Below are positions 50,360 to 58,768 of a stretch of DNA of 64,000 nucleotides, piece after piece. Source of the DNA: Mycobacterium sp. GA-1199 (GTDB lineage Bacteria; Actinomycetota; Actinomycetes; Mycobacteriales; Mycobacteriaceae); the NCBI RefSeq assembly GCF_001500045.1, contig NZ_LQIX01000045.1, forward strand, positions 186,001 through 250,000, given 5' to 3'. A program made the translations under genes and the position numbers. The notes beneath the pieces were generated by a model. That model saw nothing but the letters and a program-made list of their open reading frames with translations, did no database searches and was not told the DNA's origin. Each line of letters opens with the position of its first letter. Within the stretch, counting starts at the first letter, position 1.

Positions 50360-50998
50360 ATGGCTCCGCGACGCAGGCTCGGCGTGATGGGGGGGACGTT
50401 CGATCCCATCCACAACGGCCACCTGGTGGCCGCCAGCGAGGTGGCCGACCGGTTCGGGCTCGACGAGGTCGTGTTCGTCCCGACCGGACAGCCGTGGCAG
50501 AAGGATCGCGACGTCACCGCCGCCGAAGACCGGTACCTGATGACGGTGATCGCCACCGCGTCCAACCCTCGGTTCAGCGTCAGTCGGGTCGACATCGACC
50601 GGGGCGGGCCGACCTACACCAAGGACACGCTGCGCGATCTGCATGCGCTCAACCCCGACGCCGACCTGTTCTTCATCACCGGCGCCGACGCGCTCGCGTC
50701 GATCCTGACATGGCAGAACTGGGAGGACATGTTCGCGATCGCGAGCTTCGTGGGGGTCAGCAGGCCCGGATACGAGCTGGACGGCAAGCACATCGCCGCG
50801 GCGATCAAGGAACTGCCCGAGGACGCGCTCAAGCTGGTGGAGGTGCCCGCGCTGGCCATCTCCTCGACCGACTGCCGCAAGCGCGCCGAGGAGAACCGGC
50901 CGATCTGGTATCTGGTGCCCGACGGCGTCGTGCAGTACGTGGCGAAGCGCAGACTCTATGCGAGACAACCGATGACAACCCAAGGAAAGCATCAATGA
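50360..50998 (+). CDS. nadD: Nicotinate-nucleotide adenylyltransferase
   Basis: ATG 50360 is chosen over the longer upstream frame because the family motif follows at once (LGVMGGTFDPIHNGHL) and a -10 box sits just before it. The 212-residue enzyme carries the HxGH-type nucleotidyltransferase motif and the C-terminal ISSTDCRKRAEE. It makes deamido-NAD, the substrate of the NadE encoded at 41155. The stop overlaps rsfS by four bases. Confidence 0.95.
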   Translation: MAPRRRLGVMGGTFDPIHNGHLVAASEVADRFGLDEVVFVPTGQPWQKDRDVTAAEDRYLMTVIATASNPRFSVSRVDIDRGGPTYTKDTLRDLHALNPDADLFFITGADALASILTWQNWEDMFAIASFVGVSRPGYELDGKHIAAAIKELPEDALKLVEVPALAISSTDCRKRAEENRPIWYLVPDGVVQYVAKRRLYARQPMTTQGKHQ

Positions 50999-51396
50999 GC
51001 GCCTCCGACGAAGCCGTTCGCATGGCAGGAGTGGCCGCGAAGGCGGCCGCATCCAAAGTGGCGAACGACGTCGTCGTGATCGACGTGTCGGGGCAACTCG
51101 TCATCACCGACTGCTTCGTGATCGCCTCGGCCTCCAACGAGCGTCAGGTCAACGCGATCGTTGACGAGGTCGAGGAGAAGATGCGCCTCGCCGGCTACAA
51201 GCCGGCCCGCCGTGAAGGCGCCCGCGAGGGCCGCTGGACGCTGCTGGACTACGTCGACATCGTGGTGCACATCCAGCATCAGGACGAGCGCAACTTCTAT
51301 GCGCTGGACCGCTTGTGGAAAGACTGCCCGACCATCCCGGTCGATCTCGACGGGCCCGCCGCGCAACCGCCCGCCGACGAGGACGGCGCGCAGTGA
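50995..51396 (+). CDS. rsfS: Ribosomal silencing factor RsfS
   Basis: The 133-residue DUF143 protein has the core ANDVVVIDVSGQLVITDCFVI, the REGAREGRWTLLDYVDIVVH segment and RNFYALDRLWKD. It binds L14 on the 50S subunit and blocks subunit joining under starvation. ATG 50995 follows AAGGAAAG and lies inside the nadD stop. An acidic tail closes the protein. Confidence 0.96.
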   Translation: MSASDEAVRMAGVAAKAAASKVANDVVVIDVSGQLVITDCFVIASASNERQVNAIVDEVEEKMRLAGYKPARREGAREGRWTLLDYVDIVVHIQHQDERNFYALDRLWKDCPTIPVDLDGPAAQPPADEDGAQ

Positions 51397-52076
51397 GGCG
51401 GATCCGGCGCTTGGTCATGCTCCGCCACGGGCAGACCGAGTACAACGCGGGCAACCGGATGCAGGGCCAACTCGACACCGACCTGAGTGATCTGGGGCGT
51501 CACCAGGCCGTCGCGGCCGCGGAGGTGTTGGCCAAACGCCGACCGCTGGCGATCGTGTCGTCGGATCTGCGCCGCGCCCTCGACACCGCCGTCGTACTGG
51601 GGGAGCATGCGGGAATGCCGGTGATCGCCGACATCCGCCTGCGGGAGACCCACCTCGGCGAGTGGCAGGGGATGACGCATCTGGAGGTCGACGCCATTGC
51701 CCCGGGAGCCCGGCTGGCGTGGCGTGACGATTCGCGGTGGGCGCCGCCGGGCGGGGAGAGCCGCGTCGACGTCGCCGCGCGCAGCAGGCCGCTGGTCGAC
51801 GAGCTCATCGACGAACACGCCCAGTGGGGGCTGGACCAGGCCGGCGACGGACCGGAACGGCCGGTCGTGCTGGTCGCCCACGGCGGGTTGATCGCGGCGC
51901 TGACCGCCTCGCTGCTCGGCCTGCCGGTGGACAACTGGCCGATCCTCGGCGGGATGGGCAACGCCAGCTGGGTACAGCTGGCCGGCCACAGCGCCGTCGA
52001 GGCCGCGCCCGCCGATGTCCGGTGGCGGCTCGACGTGTGGAACGCCTCAGCGCAGGTTGCCGGCGATGTCCTCTGA
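51393..52076 (+). CDS. gpgP: Glucosyl-3-phosphoglycerate phosphatase (histidine phosphatase family)
   Basis: GTG 51393 overlaps the rsfS stop; the upstream frame is not coding. The 227-residue enzyme has the phosphohistidine motif VMLRHGQTEYNAGN near its start, the second catalytic region LRETHLGEWQGM and the second histidine in LVAHGGLIAAL. The orthologue at this position in M. tuberculosis (Rv2419c) dephosphorylates glucosyl-3-phosphoglycerate in methylglucose lipopolysaccharide synthesis. The neighbouring octT belongs to the same pathway, which strengthens the call. Confidence 0.9.
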   Translation: MRRIRRLVMLRHGQTEYNAGNRMQGQLDTDLSDLGRHQAVAAAEVLAKRRPLAIVSSDLRRALDTAVVLGEHAGMPVIADIRLRETHLGEWQGMTHLEVDAIAPGARLAWRDDSRWAPPGGESRVDVAARSRPLVDELIDEHAQWGLDQAGDGPERPVVLVAHGGLIAALTASLLGLPVDNWPILGGMGNASWVQLAGHSAVEAAPADVRWRLDVWNASAQVAGDVL

Positions 52077-52788
52077 CCGTCAGACCCTGCTGGTCTTCTG
52101 TGACTCGCTGTCCTACTACGGCCCGGCCGGCGGGCTCCCCTCCGACGATCCGCGAATCTGGCCCAACATCGTTGCAGCACAACTGGGTTGGGATGTCGAG
52201 CTGATCGGCCGAATCGGTTGGACCTGCCGCGACGTGTGGTGGGCGGCCATCCAGGATCCGCGGTCCTGGGCGGCGTTGCCGCGGGCCGGTGCGGTCGTCT
52301 TTGCCACGGGCGGAATGGATTCGCTGCCGTCGCCGCTGCCGACCGCACTGCGCGAACTCATCCGCTACGTGCGACCGCCGTGGCTACGACGATGGGTGCG
52401 CGACGGGTACGGCTGGGTCCAGCCGCGCCTGTCGCCGGTGGCGCGCGCGGCGCTGCCCCCACACCTGTCCGCCGAGTATCTGGAGATGACCCGCGGCGCA
52501 ATCGACTTCAACCGGCCCGGAATCCCCGTCGTCGCGTGCCTGCCTTCGGTGCACATCGCCGATACCTACGGCAGGGCGCACCACGGCCGCGACGGGACGG
52601 TAAAGGCGCTCACCGAATGGGCTGAGCGCCATGATGTTCCGCTCGTCGACCTCAAGGCGGCGGTCGGTGTATACGTGATGAGCGGACAGGGCAACCCCGA
52701 CGGCATCCACTGGAACTTCGAAGCCCATCAGGCTGTCGCGGACTCGATGCTCAAGGCGCTCGCCGAAGCCGGCGTGCCATGTCGGTGA
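52066..52788 (+). CDS. octT: Diglucosylglycerate octanoyltransferase (SGNH hydrolase fold)
   Basis: ATG 52066 overlaps the gpgP end. The 240-residue protein has a GDS-like block, LLVFCDSLSYYGPAG, with the nucleophile Ser, and a C-terminal NPDGIHWNFEAHQ (DxxH) of the SGNH fold. Its M. tuberculosis equivalent, Rv2418c, octanoylates early intermediates of methylglucose lipopolysaccharides. No signal peptide is present, as expected for a cytoplasmic acyltransferase. It overlaps degV by ten bases. Confidence 0.86.
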   Translation: MSSDRQTLLVFCDSLSYYGPAGGLPSDDPRIWPNIVAAQLGWDVELIGRIGWTCRDVWWAAIQDPRSWAALPRAGAVVFATGGMDSLPSPLPTALRELIRYVRPPWLRRWVRDGYGWVQPRLSPVARAALPPHLSAEYLEMTRGAIDFNRPGIPVVACLPSVHIADTYGRAHHGRDGTVKALTEWAERHDVPLVDLKAAVGVYVMSGQGNPDGIHWNFEAHQAVADSMLKALAEAGVPCR

Positions 52789-53615
52789 TCGTGGTGACCG
52801 ACTCGTCGTCGCGGTTGGCGCCCGACGAGTTGAAGCAGTGGGACATCCGGCAGGTGCCCTTGCACGTGCTGGTCGATGTGATCGATCTGCGAGACGGTAT
52901 CGACGAGGTGCCCTACGACATCCACGACGTGCCGCGCGCCAGCACCGCCGGCGCGGCGCCCGCCGACCTCGCGGACACCTACCGGCAAGCGCTGCGGGAC
53001 AGTGGAGGCGACGGCGTGGTCGCCGTGCACCTGTCGTCGGCGCTGTCGAGCAGTTACAGTTCGGCCGTCCAGGCGGCCCGCGAGTTCGGATCCTCGGTGC
53101 GGGTGGTGAATTCGCGTTCGGCGGCGATGGGGGTGGGGTTCACCGCGATGGCGGCGGCGAAGGCCGCGGCGTCGGGCTCGGACTTGGATTCGGTTGAGGC
53201 CGTTGCTCGTTCGGCTGCCCAGCGGACCCACGCCTTCATCGTGGTGCATCGACTGGACAACCTGCGCCGCAGCGGGCGGATCGGCACCGCGGCGTCGTGG
53301 TTGGGGACGGCGCTGTCGCTCAAACCGCTGCTGCGCCTCGATGTCGACGGTCGGCTCGTGCTCGACCAGCGAATCCGGACGGTCACCAAGGCACACGCCG
53401 CGATGGTGGACCGCATCGTCGACCTCGTCGGTGAGCGCCAGGCATCGATCGCCGTCCATCATGTCGACAACCACGACGGCGCCGATGAGGTCGGGGCCGC
53501 GCTGACCGATCGGCTCCCTCAGCTCGAGTCGCTCACCGTCACCGACATGGGGCCGGTGCTGGCGATTCACGTCGGCGCCGGTGCGATCGGCGTCGTCGTT
53601 CAACTGGCCGAATAA
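52779..53615 (+). CDS. DegV-family fatty-acid-binding protein
   Basis: The 278-residue protein starts IVVTDSSSRLAPDE, the DegV family's N-terminal signature, with the second conserved block LSSALSSSYSSAVQAA and the RSGRIGTAAS segment. DegV-fold proteins bind long-chain fatty acids; some act as FakB with a fatty-acid kinase. No kinase gene is in the window. The ten-base overlap with octT suggests one transcript with the methylglucose lipopolysaccharide genes. Confidence 0.93.
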   Translation: MSVIVVTDSSSRLAPDELKQWDIRQVPLHVLVDVIDLRDGIDEVPYDIHDVPRASTAGAAPADLADTYRQALRDSGGDGVVAVHLSSALSSSYSSAVQAAREFGSSVRVVNSRSAAMGVGFTAMAAAKAAASGSDLDSVEAVARSAAQRTHAFIVVHRLDNLRRSGRIGTAASWLGTALSLKPLLRLDVDGRLVLDQRIRTVTKAHAAMVDRIVDLVGERQASIAVHHVDNHDGADEVGAALTDRLPQLESLTVTDMGPVLAIHVGAGAIGVVVQLAE

Positions 53616-53638
53616 TCCCGTCGTCGCGCGCCGGACCA

Positions 53639-53674
53639 TTGCCGTGAGCATTGGTAAGTGGTAACTTACCGTTC
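53639..53674 (+). promoter_or_regulatory. Autoregulated leaderless promoter of the ArsR operon
   Basis: TTGCCG (53639-53644) and TAACTT (53662-53667) are exactly 17 bp apart, and TAACTT ends seven bases before GTG 53675. The dyad GGTAAGT-GGTA-ACTTACC at 53653-53670 covers the -10, so a bound repressor would exclude RNA polymerase. Confidence 0.75.
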
Positions 53675-53995
53675 GTGCTCGCTTACCAAGAGGGTGACGC
53701 GTGGGTGGCGATGGCGGACCGCACGCGGCGGTCGATCGTCGAACGTCTCGCGCACCGGCCGATGGCGGTGGGGCAGTTGGCCCGCGAACTTCCGGTCAGC
53801 AGGCCGGCGGTGTCCCAACATCTGAAGGTCCTCAAGCTCGCCGGGCTGGTGTGCGATCGCGCTGAAGGCACCCGCCGCGTGTACCAACTGGACCCGGCGG
53901 GTTTGGCCGCGATGCGGGCCGAACTCGACCGCTTCTGGATGCGGGCGCTGGCCGGTTTCAAGGAGATGGTCGAGAGCGAAGGAGAACCCCAATGA
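53675..53995 (+). CDS. ArsR-family transcriptional repressor
   Basis: GTG 53675 is chosen because a promoter and operator end exactly before it; a TTG at 53651 would put the operator inside the gene. The 106-residue winged-helix protein reads AMADRTRRSIVERL, then a recognition helix SRPAVSQHLKVLKLAGLV and a wing DRAEGTRRVYQL. It has one Cys and no metal-binding cluster, so it belongs to the non-metal ArsR group that sits beside SRPBCC genes. The stop overlaps the next gene (ATGA). Confidence 0.9.
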   Translation: MLAYQEGDAWVAMADRTRRSIVERLAHRPMAVGQLARELPVSRPAVSQHLKVLKLAGLVCDRAEGTRRVYQLDPAGLAAMRAELDRFWMRALAGFKEMVESEGEPQ

Positions 53996-54477
53996 CCTCA
54001 GCCCAGTCGGCGGTCATCCGCCACGACATCACGGTCAACGCGCCGCTGGAGCGCGCGTTTCGGGTGTTCACCGGGAGATTCGGCGACTTCAAGCCGCGCG
54101 AACACAACCTGCTGGGCGTGCCGATCGCCGAAACGGTGTTGGAACCCCGTGTCGGCGGGCGCATCTACGACCGCGGCATCGACGGCAGCGTGTGCGCGTG
54201 GGCGCGGGTGCTCGTCATCGAGCCGCCCCATCGCCTCGTCTTCTCCTGGGACATCGGCACGACGTGGCAGATCGAATCGGATCCGGCGCGGTGCAGCGAG
54301 GTGGAGGTGGTGTTCACCGCCGAAGCGGACGGCCGCACCCGCGTCAGCCTCGAGCATCGCCACATCGAACGGCACGGCGACGGGTGGGACTCCGTCGCCT
54401 CCGGTGTCGGCGGGGATGCGGGTTGGCCGCTGTACCTGCGCCGGTTCGGTGAGCTGGTTGCGCGGGAGGCGCAGTGA
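53992..54477 (+). CDS. SRPBCC/AHSA1-type ligand-binding protein
   Basis: The 161-residue protein has the START-like fold of the AHSA1 group: AVIRHDITVNAPLERAFRVF, then RVGGRIYDRGIDGS and PHRLVFSWDIGT, with a C-terminal long helix that would close the ligand cavity. It overlaps its ArsR gene and the next gene by four bases each. ArsR-SRPBCC pairs are frequent in actinobacteria and proteobacteria; the ligand is generally unknown. It may bind a hydrophobic compound sensed or processed by the operon. Confidence 0.9.
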   Translation: MTSAQSAVIRHDITVNAPLERAFRVFTGRFGDFKPREHNLLGVPIAETVLEPRVGGRIYDRGIDGSVCAWARVLVIEPPHRLVFSWDIGTTWQIESDPARCSEVEVVFTAEADGRTRVSLEHRHIERHGDGWDSVASGVGGDAGWPLYLRRFGELVAREAQ

Positions 54478-55094
54478 CCACGCCGATGCAGATGGCGCGC
54501 GAGGAGCGCGAGGAGTTCGCCGCGCTGCTCGACCAATTGACCCCGAAGCAATGGGATCAGCCGAGTCTGTGTACCGGCTGGCGGGTTCGCGATGTGGTGG
54601 CTCACGTCATCAGTTACGAGGATCTGAGCAGGCCCCGTGCAGTGGCACGGATGGCATGGGGTGCACTGCGCTACCGGGATCCGAACGCGATCGGCGTCGC
54701 GGTGAACGCGGCCAAGCCGCCGTCCGAACTCACCGCGCTGATGCGCAAGTACGCCACGCCCCGTGGCAGCACCGCCGGTTTCGACGGACGCATCGCGCTC
54801 ACCGACGGGATGGTCCACCAACAGGACATCCGCCGACCGCTCGACATGCCTCGCGTCATCGAGCCCGAAAGACTGTCCGTCGCATTGGAATTCACCAAGT
54901 ACGCGCCCTTCTTACGGGGAGCGTGGCGAGCGCGCGGGTTGCGGCTCGTCGCAACGGATCTCGACTGGACGCACGGCAGCGGTCCGGAGGTGAGCGGCCC
55001 CGGCGAGGCTTTGCTGATGGCGATGGCTGGGCGAGGCGCTGCGCTCAGCGATCTCGACGGACCCGGGAAAGCGACGCTGGCGCAGCGGCTCTGA
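54474..55094 (+). CDS. TIGR03083/maleylpyruvate-isomerase-like (DinB fold) protein
   Basis: The 206-residue protein begins in a four-helix DinB-like bundle (EEREEFAALLDQLTPKQWDQ, SLCTGWRVRDVVAHV) with the family's His in VVAHVIS and a second histidine in MVHQQDIRR. These could ligate a divalent metal, as in mycothiol-dependent maleylpyruvate isomerase. The family uses mycothiol as cofactor in known cases. It is the third gene of the ArsR operon, with GTG start and GTGA overlap. Confidence 0.88.
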   Translation: MTTPMQMAREEREEFAALLDQLTPKQWDQPSLCTGWRVRDVVAHVISYEDLSRPRAVARMAWGALRYRDPNAIGVAVNAAKPPSELTALMRKYATPRGSTAGFDGRIALTDGMVHQQDIRRPLDMPRVIEPERLSVALEFTKYAPFLRGAWRARGLRLVATDLDWTHGSGPEVSGPGEALLMAMAGRGAALSDLDGPGKATLAQRL

Positions 55095-55174
55095 GAGGTC
55101 GGTTCTGCCGACGAGCGCTCATCCTCGTGCGGTTTCAGTCCCGGTCTTCGTACCGCACTGAGCGCTCGGCGCCG

Positions 55175-56227
55175 TCACACCGCGGCGCGGCCGGTGACCG
55201 GAGGCAAGTCCTTCAGCGTCACGATGCCCGCCGGCGCCGCGACCACCGCGGGTACCGCGTTGGTCACAGGCAGAGCGGTATAGATCATGCCCAGGCCCAT
55301 GAAGCCGGGTTCGGCCCAGTCCTTCGGCGGCAAGCAGTGCAGCACCGTACGCATGTTGGGCAGTCCGAAAACCTGTATCACATGGCCGTGTTCGAGCGGC
55401 TTGGGCGGGGTGACGTATTCGCCCATGATCCAGTTGAATCCGACGCTGACGACATTCTTCTCACCGACCCAGCCGCGGTGGTACCCGTGGACACCGGCGA
55501 CGGTGCCCTTCGGAATTCGCATGAACCCGAGGTCGGAATCGTCGGTGGCCGCAGTGAACTCCACGTCGAAGGTCATCCGGTCGAGCTTGGCGCCGATCGC
55601 GTCGGCCATCATGGCCGCCGACTCGGCGAACACCTCGCTCTCGCGGCGCACACTTTCGGCCAATCCGGGCGTGTTGGGGTCTTGCGAGAAGCCCATCGCG
55701 GTCTGCGTTCCCGCCGACTCGTAGGTCGAGCAGTCCACCGACTCGGTGATGCGGATCTCGTCGACCCGTTCGCAGGCGCCGGAGAGCACCATCCCGACCA
55801 TGTTGCTCATGCCCGGATGCGCACCGCTGCCGAAGATCGTCGAATTGCCCTTCTCGCAAGCGTTTCGGATCCGGTCGAGGTCCTCGGGGGTCTGCTTGCC
55901 GCCGGTGATCCACGCCGCGCTCGAGCAGACGTTGACGCCCGCCTCCAGGAGCCGGGTCAGCTCGTCGATGTCGGGCCACAACGGGTTGTAGCAGCAGGCG
56001 TCGGGCCGTTGGGCCAGCAGCGCATCGATGTCGTTGGTGGCCGTCACCCCGGTGGGTTCGGGCCAGCCGGCCAGTTCTGCGGCGTCGACACCGACCTTGT
56101 CCGCGCCGTGGGCGTAGACGCCGACGAGCTCCATATCGTCGCGTCCGATGATCGCGTGCAGCGACCGGCGGCCGATGTTGCCGGTGGTCCACTGGATGAC
56201 GCGCAGCGGCCGGTCAGGTGTCGTCAC
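55175..56227 (-). CDS. Dihydrodipicolinate-reductase-like NAD(P)H dehydrogenase
   Basis: GTG 56227 follows GAGGAG. The 350-residue protein opens with the Rossmann motif LRVIQWTTGNIGRRSL and has the DapB-like GVNVCSSAAWITGG and GSGAHPGMSNMVG segments (about residues 105-145). This amine-dehydrogenase-like family is widespread in mycobacteria, with substrates mostly unknown; DapB itself is shorter. It follows an SDR gene by 22 bases on the same strand, so the two may catalyse consecutive steps. Confidence 0.85.
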   Translation of the reverse strand: MTTPDRPLRVIQWTTGNIGRRSLHAIIGRDDMELVGVYAHGADKVGVDAAELAGWPEPTGVTATNDIDALLAQRPDACCYNPLWPDIDELTRLLEAGVNVCSSAAWITGGKQTPEDLDRIRNACEKGNSTIFGSGAHPGMSNMVGMVLSGACERVDEIRITESVDCSTYESAGTQTAMGFSQDPNTPGLAESVRRESEVFAESAAMMADAIGAKLDRMTFDVEFTAATDDSDLGFMRIPKGTVAGVHGYHRGWVGEKNVVSVGFNWIMGEYVTPPKPLEHGHVIQVFGLPNMRTVLHCLPPKDWAEPGFMGLGMIYTALPVTNAVPAVVAAPAGIVTLKDLPPVTGRAAV

Positions 56228-56249
56228 GAAACTCCTCGGTGTCAACCAT

Positions 56250-57056
56250 TTACATGTGGGTGCCGCCGTCGACGCGGACCTCGGTGCCGGTGACGAAGTA
56301 GGCTTCCGGCGCGGCGAGCATGGCGACGACGGCGGCCACGGCGTCGGGTTTGGCGAACATTCCGTCACCGTCGACGGGCAGTGTCGGCATGATCTTGCCG
56401 AACAGCGTGTAGTCGGCGTCCTCCGGCAGGCCCGGTCCGACGCTCTGGCCGGAACGTCCTGTGCCGTCGGTCATTCCCGACGAGATCGACCCGGGCTGCA
56501 CGCAGTTGAAGCGGATGCCCTGCTTGCTGAACTCGAGCGCCAAGGTGTGTGTCATGGCCTGGATGCCGCCCTTCGACGCCGCGTAGGCCGACATGTAGGG
56601 ATGCGCGAAGTTCGCCGATGTCGAGCTGAAGTTCACCACCGCCGGGGCAGTGCCGGTTCGCAGCGCGGGCAGGGCTTCGCGGGTGACCAGAAACGTCCCG
56701 ACGAGGTTGACCCGCAGAACCTGCTCGAAATCGGCGAGCGTCGTGTCGGCGAAGTGGGCCGACCGAAGGATTCCGGCGGCGTTGACGAGCGCATCGAGGC
56801 CGCCCATCGTGGCGACCGCGTGTGAAACCCCGGCGACCACCGAATCCTCGCTGCCGACGTCCATCACCACGGTGGTGAGCCGGGCTCCCGATTCACCGGC
56901 CTTGGCCTCGGTGTCGGCCAGTCCGGCCTCGCTGACGTCGGCGGCGACCACGGTGCCACCCTCGTCGAGAATCCGCAGGACCGTCGCCTGGCCGATACCA
57001 GATCCGCCGCCGGTGATCAGTACCCGACGGTCGGTGAACCGCTGCAACGTCGCCAC
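56250..57056 (-). CDS. Short-chain dehydrogenase/reductase
   Basis: GTG 57056 is taken as start because TAGCAT lies seven bases upstream. The 268-residue enzyme has the nucleotide-binding TGGGSGIGQATV, NAAG near residue 90, catalytic Ser in VNFSSTSA, Tyr and Lys in YMSAYAASKGG, and a C-terminal TGTEVRVDGGTHM. It is NAD(P)-dependent, with the substrate unknown. It heads a two-gene unit with the dihydrodipicolinate-reductase-like gene. Confidence 0.93.
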   Translation of the reverse strand: MATLQRFTDRRVLITGGGSGIGQATVLRILDEGGTVVAADVSEAGLADTEAKAGESGARLTTVVMDVGSEDSVVAGVSHAVATMGGLDALVNAAGILRSAHFADTTLADFEQVLRVNLVGTFLVTREALPALRTGTAPAVVNFSSTSANFAHPYMSAYAASKGGIQAMTHTLALEFSKQGIRFNCVQPGSISSGMTDGTGRSGQSVGPGLPEDADYTLFGKIMPTLPVDGDGMFAKPDAVAAVVAMLAAPEAYFVTGTEVRVDGGTHM

Positions 57057-57063
57057 CGGGGGA

Positions 57064-57069
57064 ATGCTA
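57064..57069 (-). promoter_or_regulatory. -10 box of the SDR operon, leaderless
   Basis: TAGCAT on the minus strand ends seven bases before GTG 57056. Confidence 0.5.
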
Positions 57070-57093
57070 GTGCGTCCGTGGGGCCCGGCTGGG

Positions 57094-57834
57094 CTATTCA
57101 GGGTCGCGCTCGGCGGCGTCTTCCGAGGCGGATGCATCGGCGTCGTCGGCGGGGCCGGACTTGTCGACGACGGTGTCGGTGCCGGCCGGCAGCGCCGGGG
57201 TTTCGGATTCGTCGGGCAGCGAGAGCGCCACCCCGAGTGCGAGGAAGAACAGAATGAACAACGGCCCGCCGAGGTACATGTTCATCGGACCGCCCGGGGA
57301 GATGAAGCTGCCCGGCGGCCCGATGATCGTGATGGTCTCGATCAGCTGCTCGACGGCGAAAACCGCGGCGACGATGCCGAGCCAGCGTGGGAAGCGTCCC
57401 TCGTTGGCGGCCAACAGAATCGGTGCGGCGACCATGATGTCGGCCACGGTCAGCAGGGGTCCCCACATCGTGACCACGTCGGCGAGCGCCCGCGCGGTTC
57501 CGGAGCCCAGATCGGCGGGGTGCAACGACAGCCCGGCGGTGAACCAGGTCGCGATGCTGATCTGGACCAGGACGACCGCCGACCCGATGGTGAACACGAA
57601 AGCGTACGGTCCCGTGAGTCGGTCCCGGGCGTGACCGAGCACCACCACCAGGGCCAGCGCACCGAATGCCAGCAACAACGCCTGGGTTCGCATCGCGCCG
57701 GAGTGCTCGTTGAGATGGGTGACGATGTCGAGTCCCGGGCGGTCGATCCCGGGTAACGCCGGAACCATCAGCAGCGCAACGGCGTACAGCACCGCGAACG
57801 CGATGGCCGCGACCATCGGCACTCGACGATCCAC
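57094..57834 (-). CDS. Six-helix membrane protein of unknown function
   Basis: GTG 57834 is preferred because TACAGT ends six bases before it; GTG 57882 would add 16 polar residues. The product of 246 residues has about six transmembrane helices, starting with AAIAFAVLYAVALL, and a cytoplasmic acidic tail rich in Asp, Glu and Ala (about residues 205-246). It resembles DUF4386-type membrane proteins. It converges toward the SDR gene and is divergent from comEA. Nothing in it suggests an activity. Confidence 0.75.
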   Translation of the reverse strand: MDRRVPMVAAIAFAVLYAVALLMVPALPGIDRPGLDIVTHLNEHSGAMRTQALLLAFGALALVVVLGHARDRLTGPYAFVFTIGSAVVLVQISIATWFTAGLSLHPADLGSGTARALADVVTMWGPLLTVADIMVAAPILLAANEGRFPRWLGIVAAVFAVEQLIETITIIGPPGSFISPGGPMNMYLGGPLFILFFLALGVALSLPDESETPALPAGTDTVVDKSGPADDADASASEDAAERDPE

Positions 57835-57840
57835 ATCAAC

Positions 57841-57846
57841 ACTGTA
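57841..57846 (-). promoter_or_regulatory. -10 box of the six-helix membrane protein gene
   Basis: TACAGT on the minus strand ends six bases before GTG 57834, which selects that start. Confidence 0.45.
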
Positions 57847-57933
57847 GACATCGGCCCTATCCCCAACGCTCATTTCATCCACAGGGCGAGTCGCCGGCCA
57901 GCGTTGGCGTGGTCAACGGTCGGTGTGCGCACC

Positions 57934-57939
57934 TAACTT
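57934..57939 (+). promoter_or_regulatory. -10 box of the comEA operon, leaderless
   Basis: TAACTT ends seven bases before ATG 57947; TGGTCA at 57910-57915, 18 bp upstream, is a fair -35. Confidence 0.55.
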
Positions 57940-57946
57940 CACATGC

Positions 57947-58768
57947 ATGCGAACTGAATTGCCTGCCGAGCGCACACAGCGCAGGCTGGGTGCCGAAGTG
58001 GAACCCGGGTGCGACGATGAGGACCGCCGACCGGACACCTCATTGACCCGTTGGCTGCCGGAGTCCGCCGGCAGCGGCGCGGGCGGTTGGCTCGCCGCGG
58101 TGCGCGCAGACCCCGGCCGAGCCGGCGTCGTGGCGCTCGGCGGAGTCGGTGTCATTGCCGTGCTGGTCACGGTATTCGTCCTGCTGCGCGACGACAGCCC
58201 AGCGGTGGCGGCGGCCAAACTGCCGCCGGTGGAGATGGTTTCGTCAGCGAGCCCGACGCCGGGTGGCGCATCGCGGGAGCCGGGAGGGCCCGTCGTCGTC
58301 AGCGTCGTGGGCCTGGTGCACAAGCCGGGGCTGGTCACGCTGGCCGACGGCGCCCGGATCGCCGACGCGCTCACCGCCGCGGGTGGGCCGCTGGACGGCG
58401 CCGACCTGGTGGGGCTCAACATGGCCAGACGGATCGCCGACGGTGAGCAGATTGTCGTGGGCATCGCGCCTGCGGCGGGTGAACCGGCCGCCATGGGGAG
58501 CTCCGTCAGCACGGGCGTCGCGGCGCCCGCGTCGACGAACACACCTGCGATGGGGGACGGCAGCACACCGCCGGGCGGGACGGTGGACCTGAACACCGCG
58601 ACCGTCGAGCAGCTCGACACGCTGCCCGGTATCGGGCCGGTGACCGCCGCGGCGATCGTGGCCTGGCGCGACGCCAACGGCCGGTTCACCAGCGTCGACC
58701 AGCTCGGCGACGTCGACGGCATCGGACCGGCGCGGTTGGAGAAGCTGCGCGACCACGTGCATGTGTGA
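57947..58768 (+). CDS. comEA: ComEA-family DNA-binding protein
   Basis: ATG 57947 fits the -10 box. The 273-residue protein has a charged cytoplasmic start, one transmembrane helix (about residues 58-82, GVGVIAVLVTVFVLL), an outside SLBB domain (VVVSVVGLVHKPGLVTL), a Pro/Ala/Thr linker and a C-terminal double helix-hairpin-helix (VDLNTATVEQLDTLPGIG and DVDGIGPARLEKL). It binds double-stranded DNA at the cell surface in competent bacteria. The stop overlaps comEC by four bases (GTGA). Confidence 0.93.
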   Translation: MRTELPAERTQRRLGAEVEPGCDDEDRRPDTSLTRWLPESAGSGAGGWLAAVRADPGRAGVVALGGVGVIAVLVTVFVLLRDDSPAVAAAKLPPVEMVSSASPTPGGASREPGGPVVVSVVGLVHKPGLVTLADGARIADALTAAGGPLDGADLVGLNMARRIADGEQIVVGIAPAAGEPAAMGSSVSTGVAAPASTNTPAMGDGSTPPGGTVDLNTATVEQLDTLPGIGPVTAAAIVAWRDANGRFTSVDQLGDVDGIGPARLEKLRDHVHV

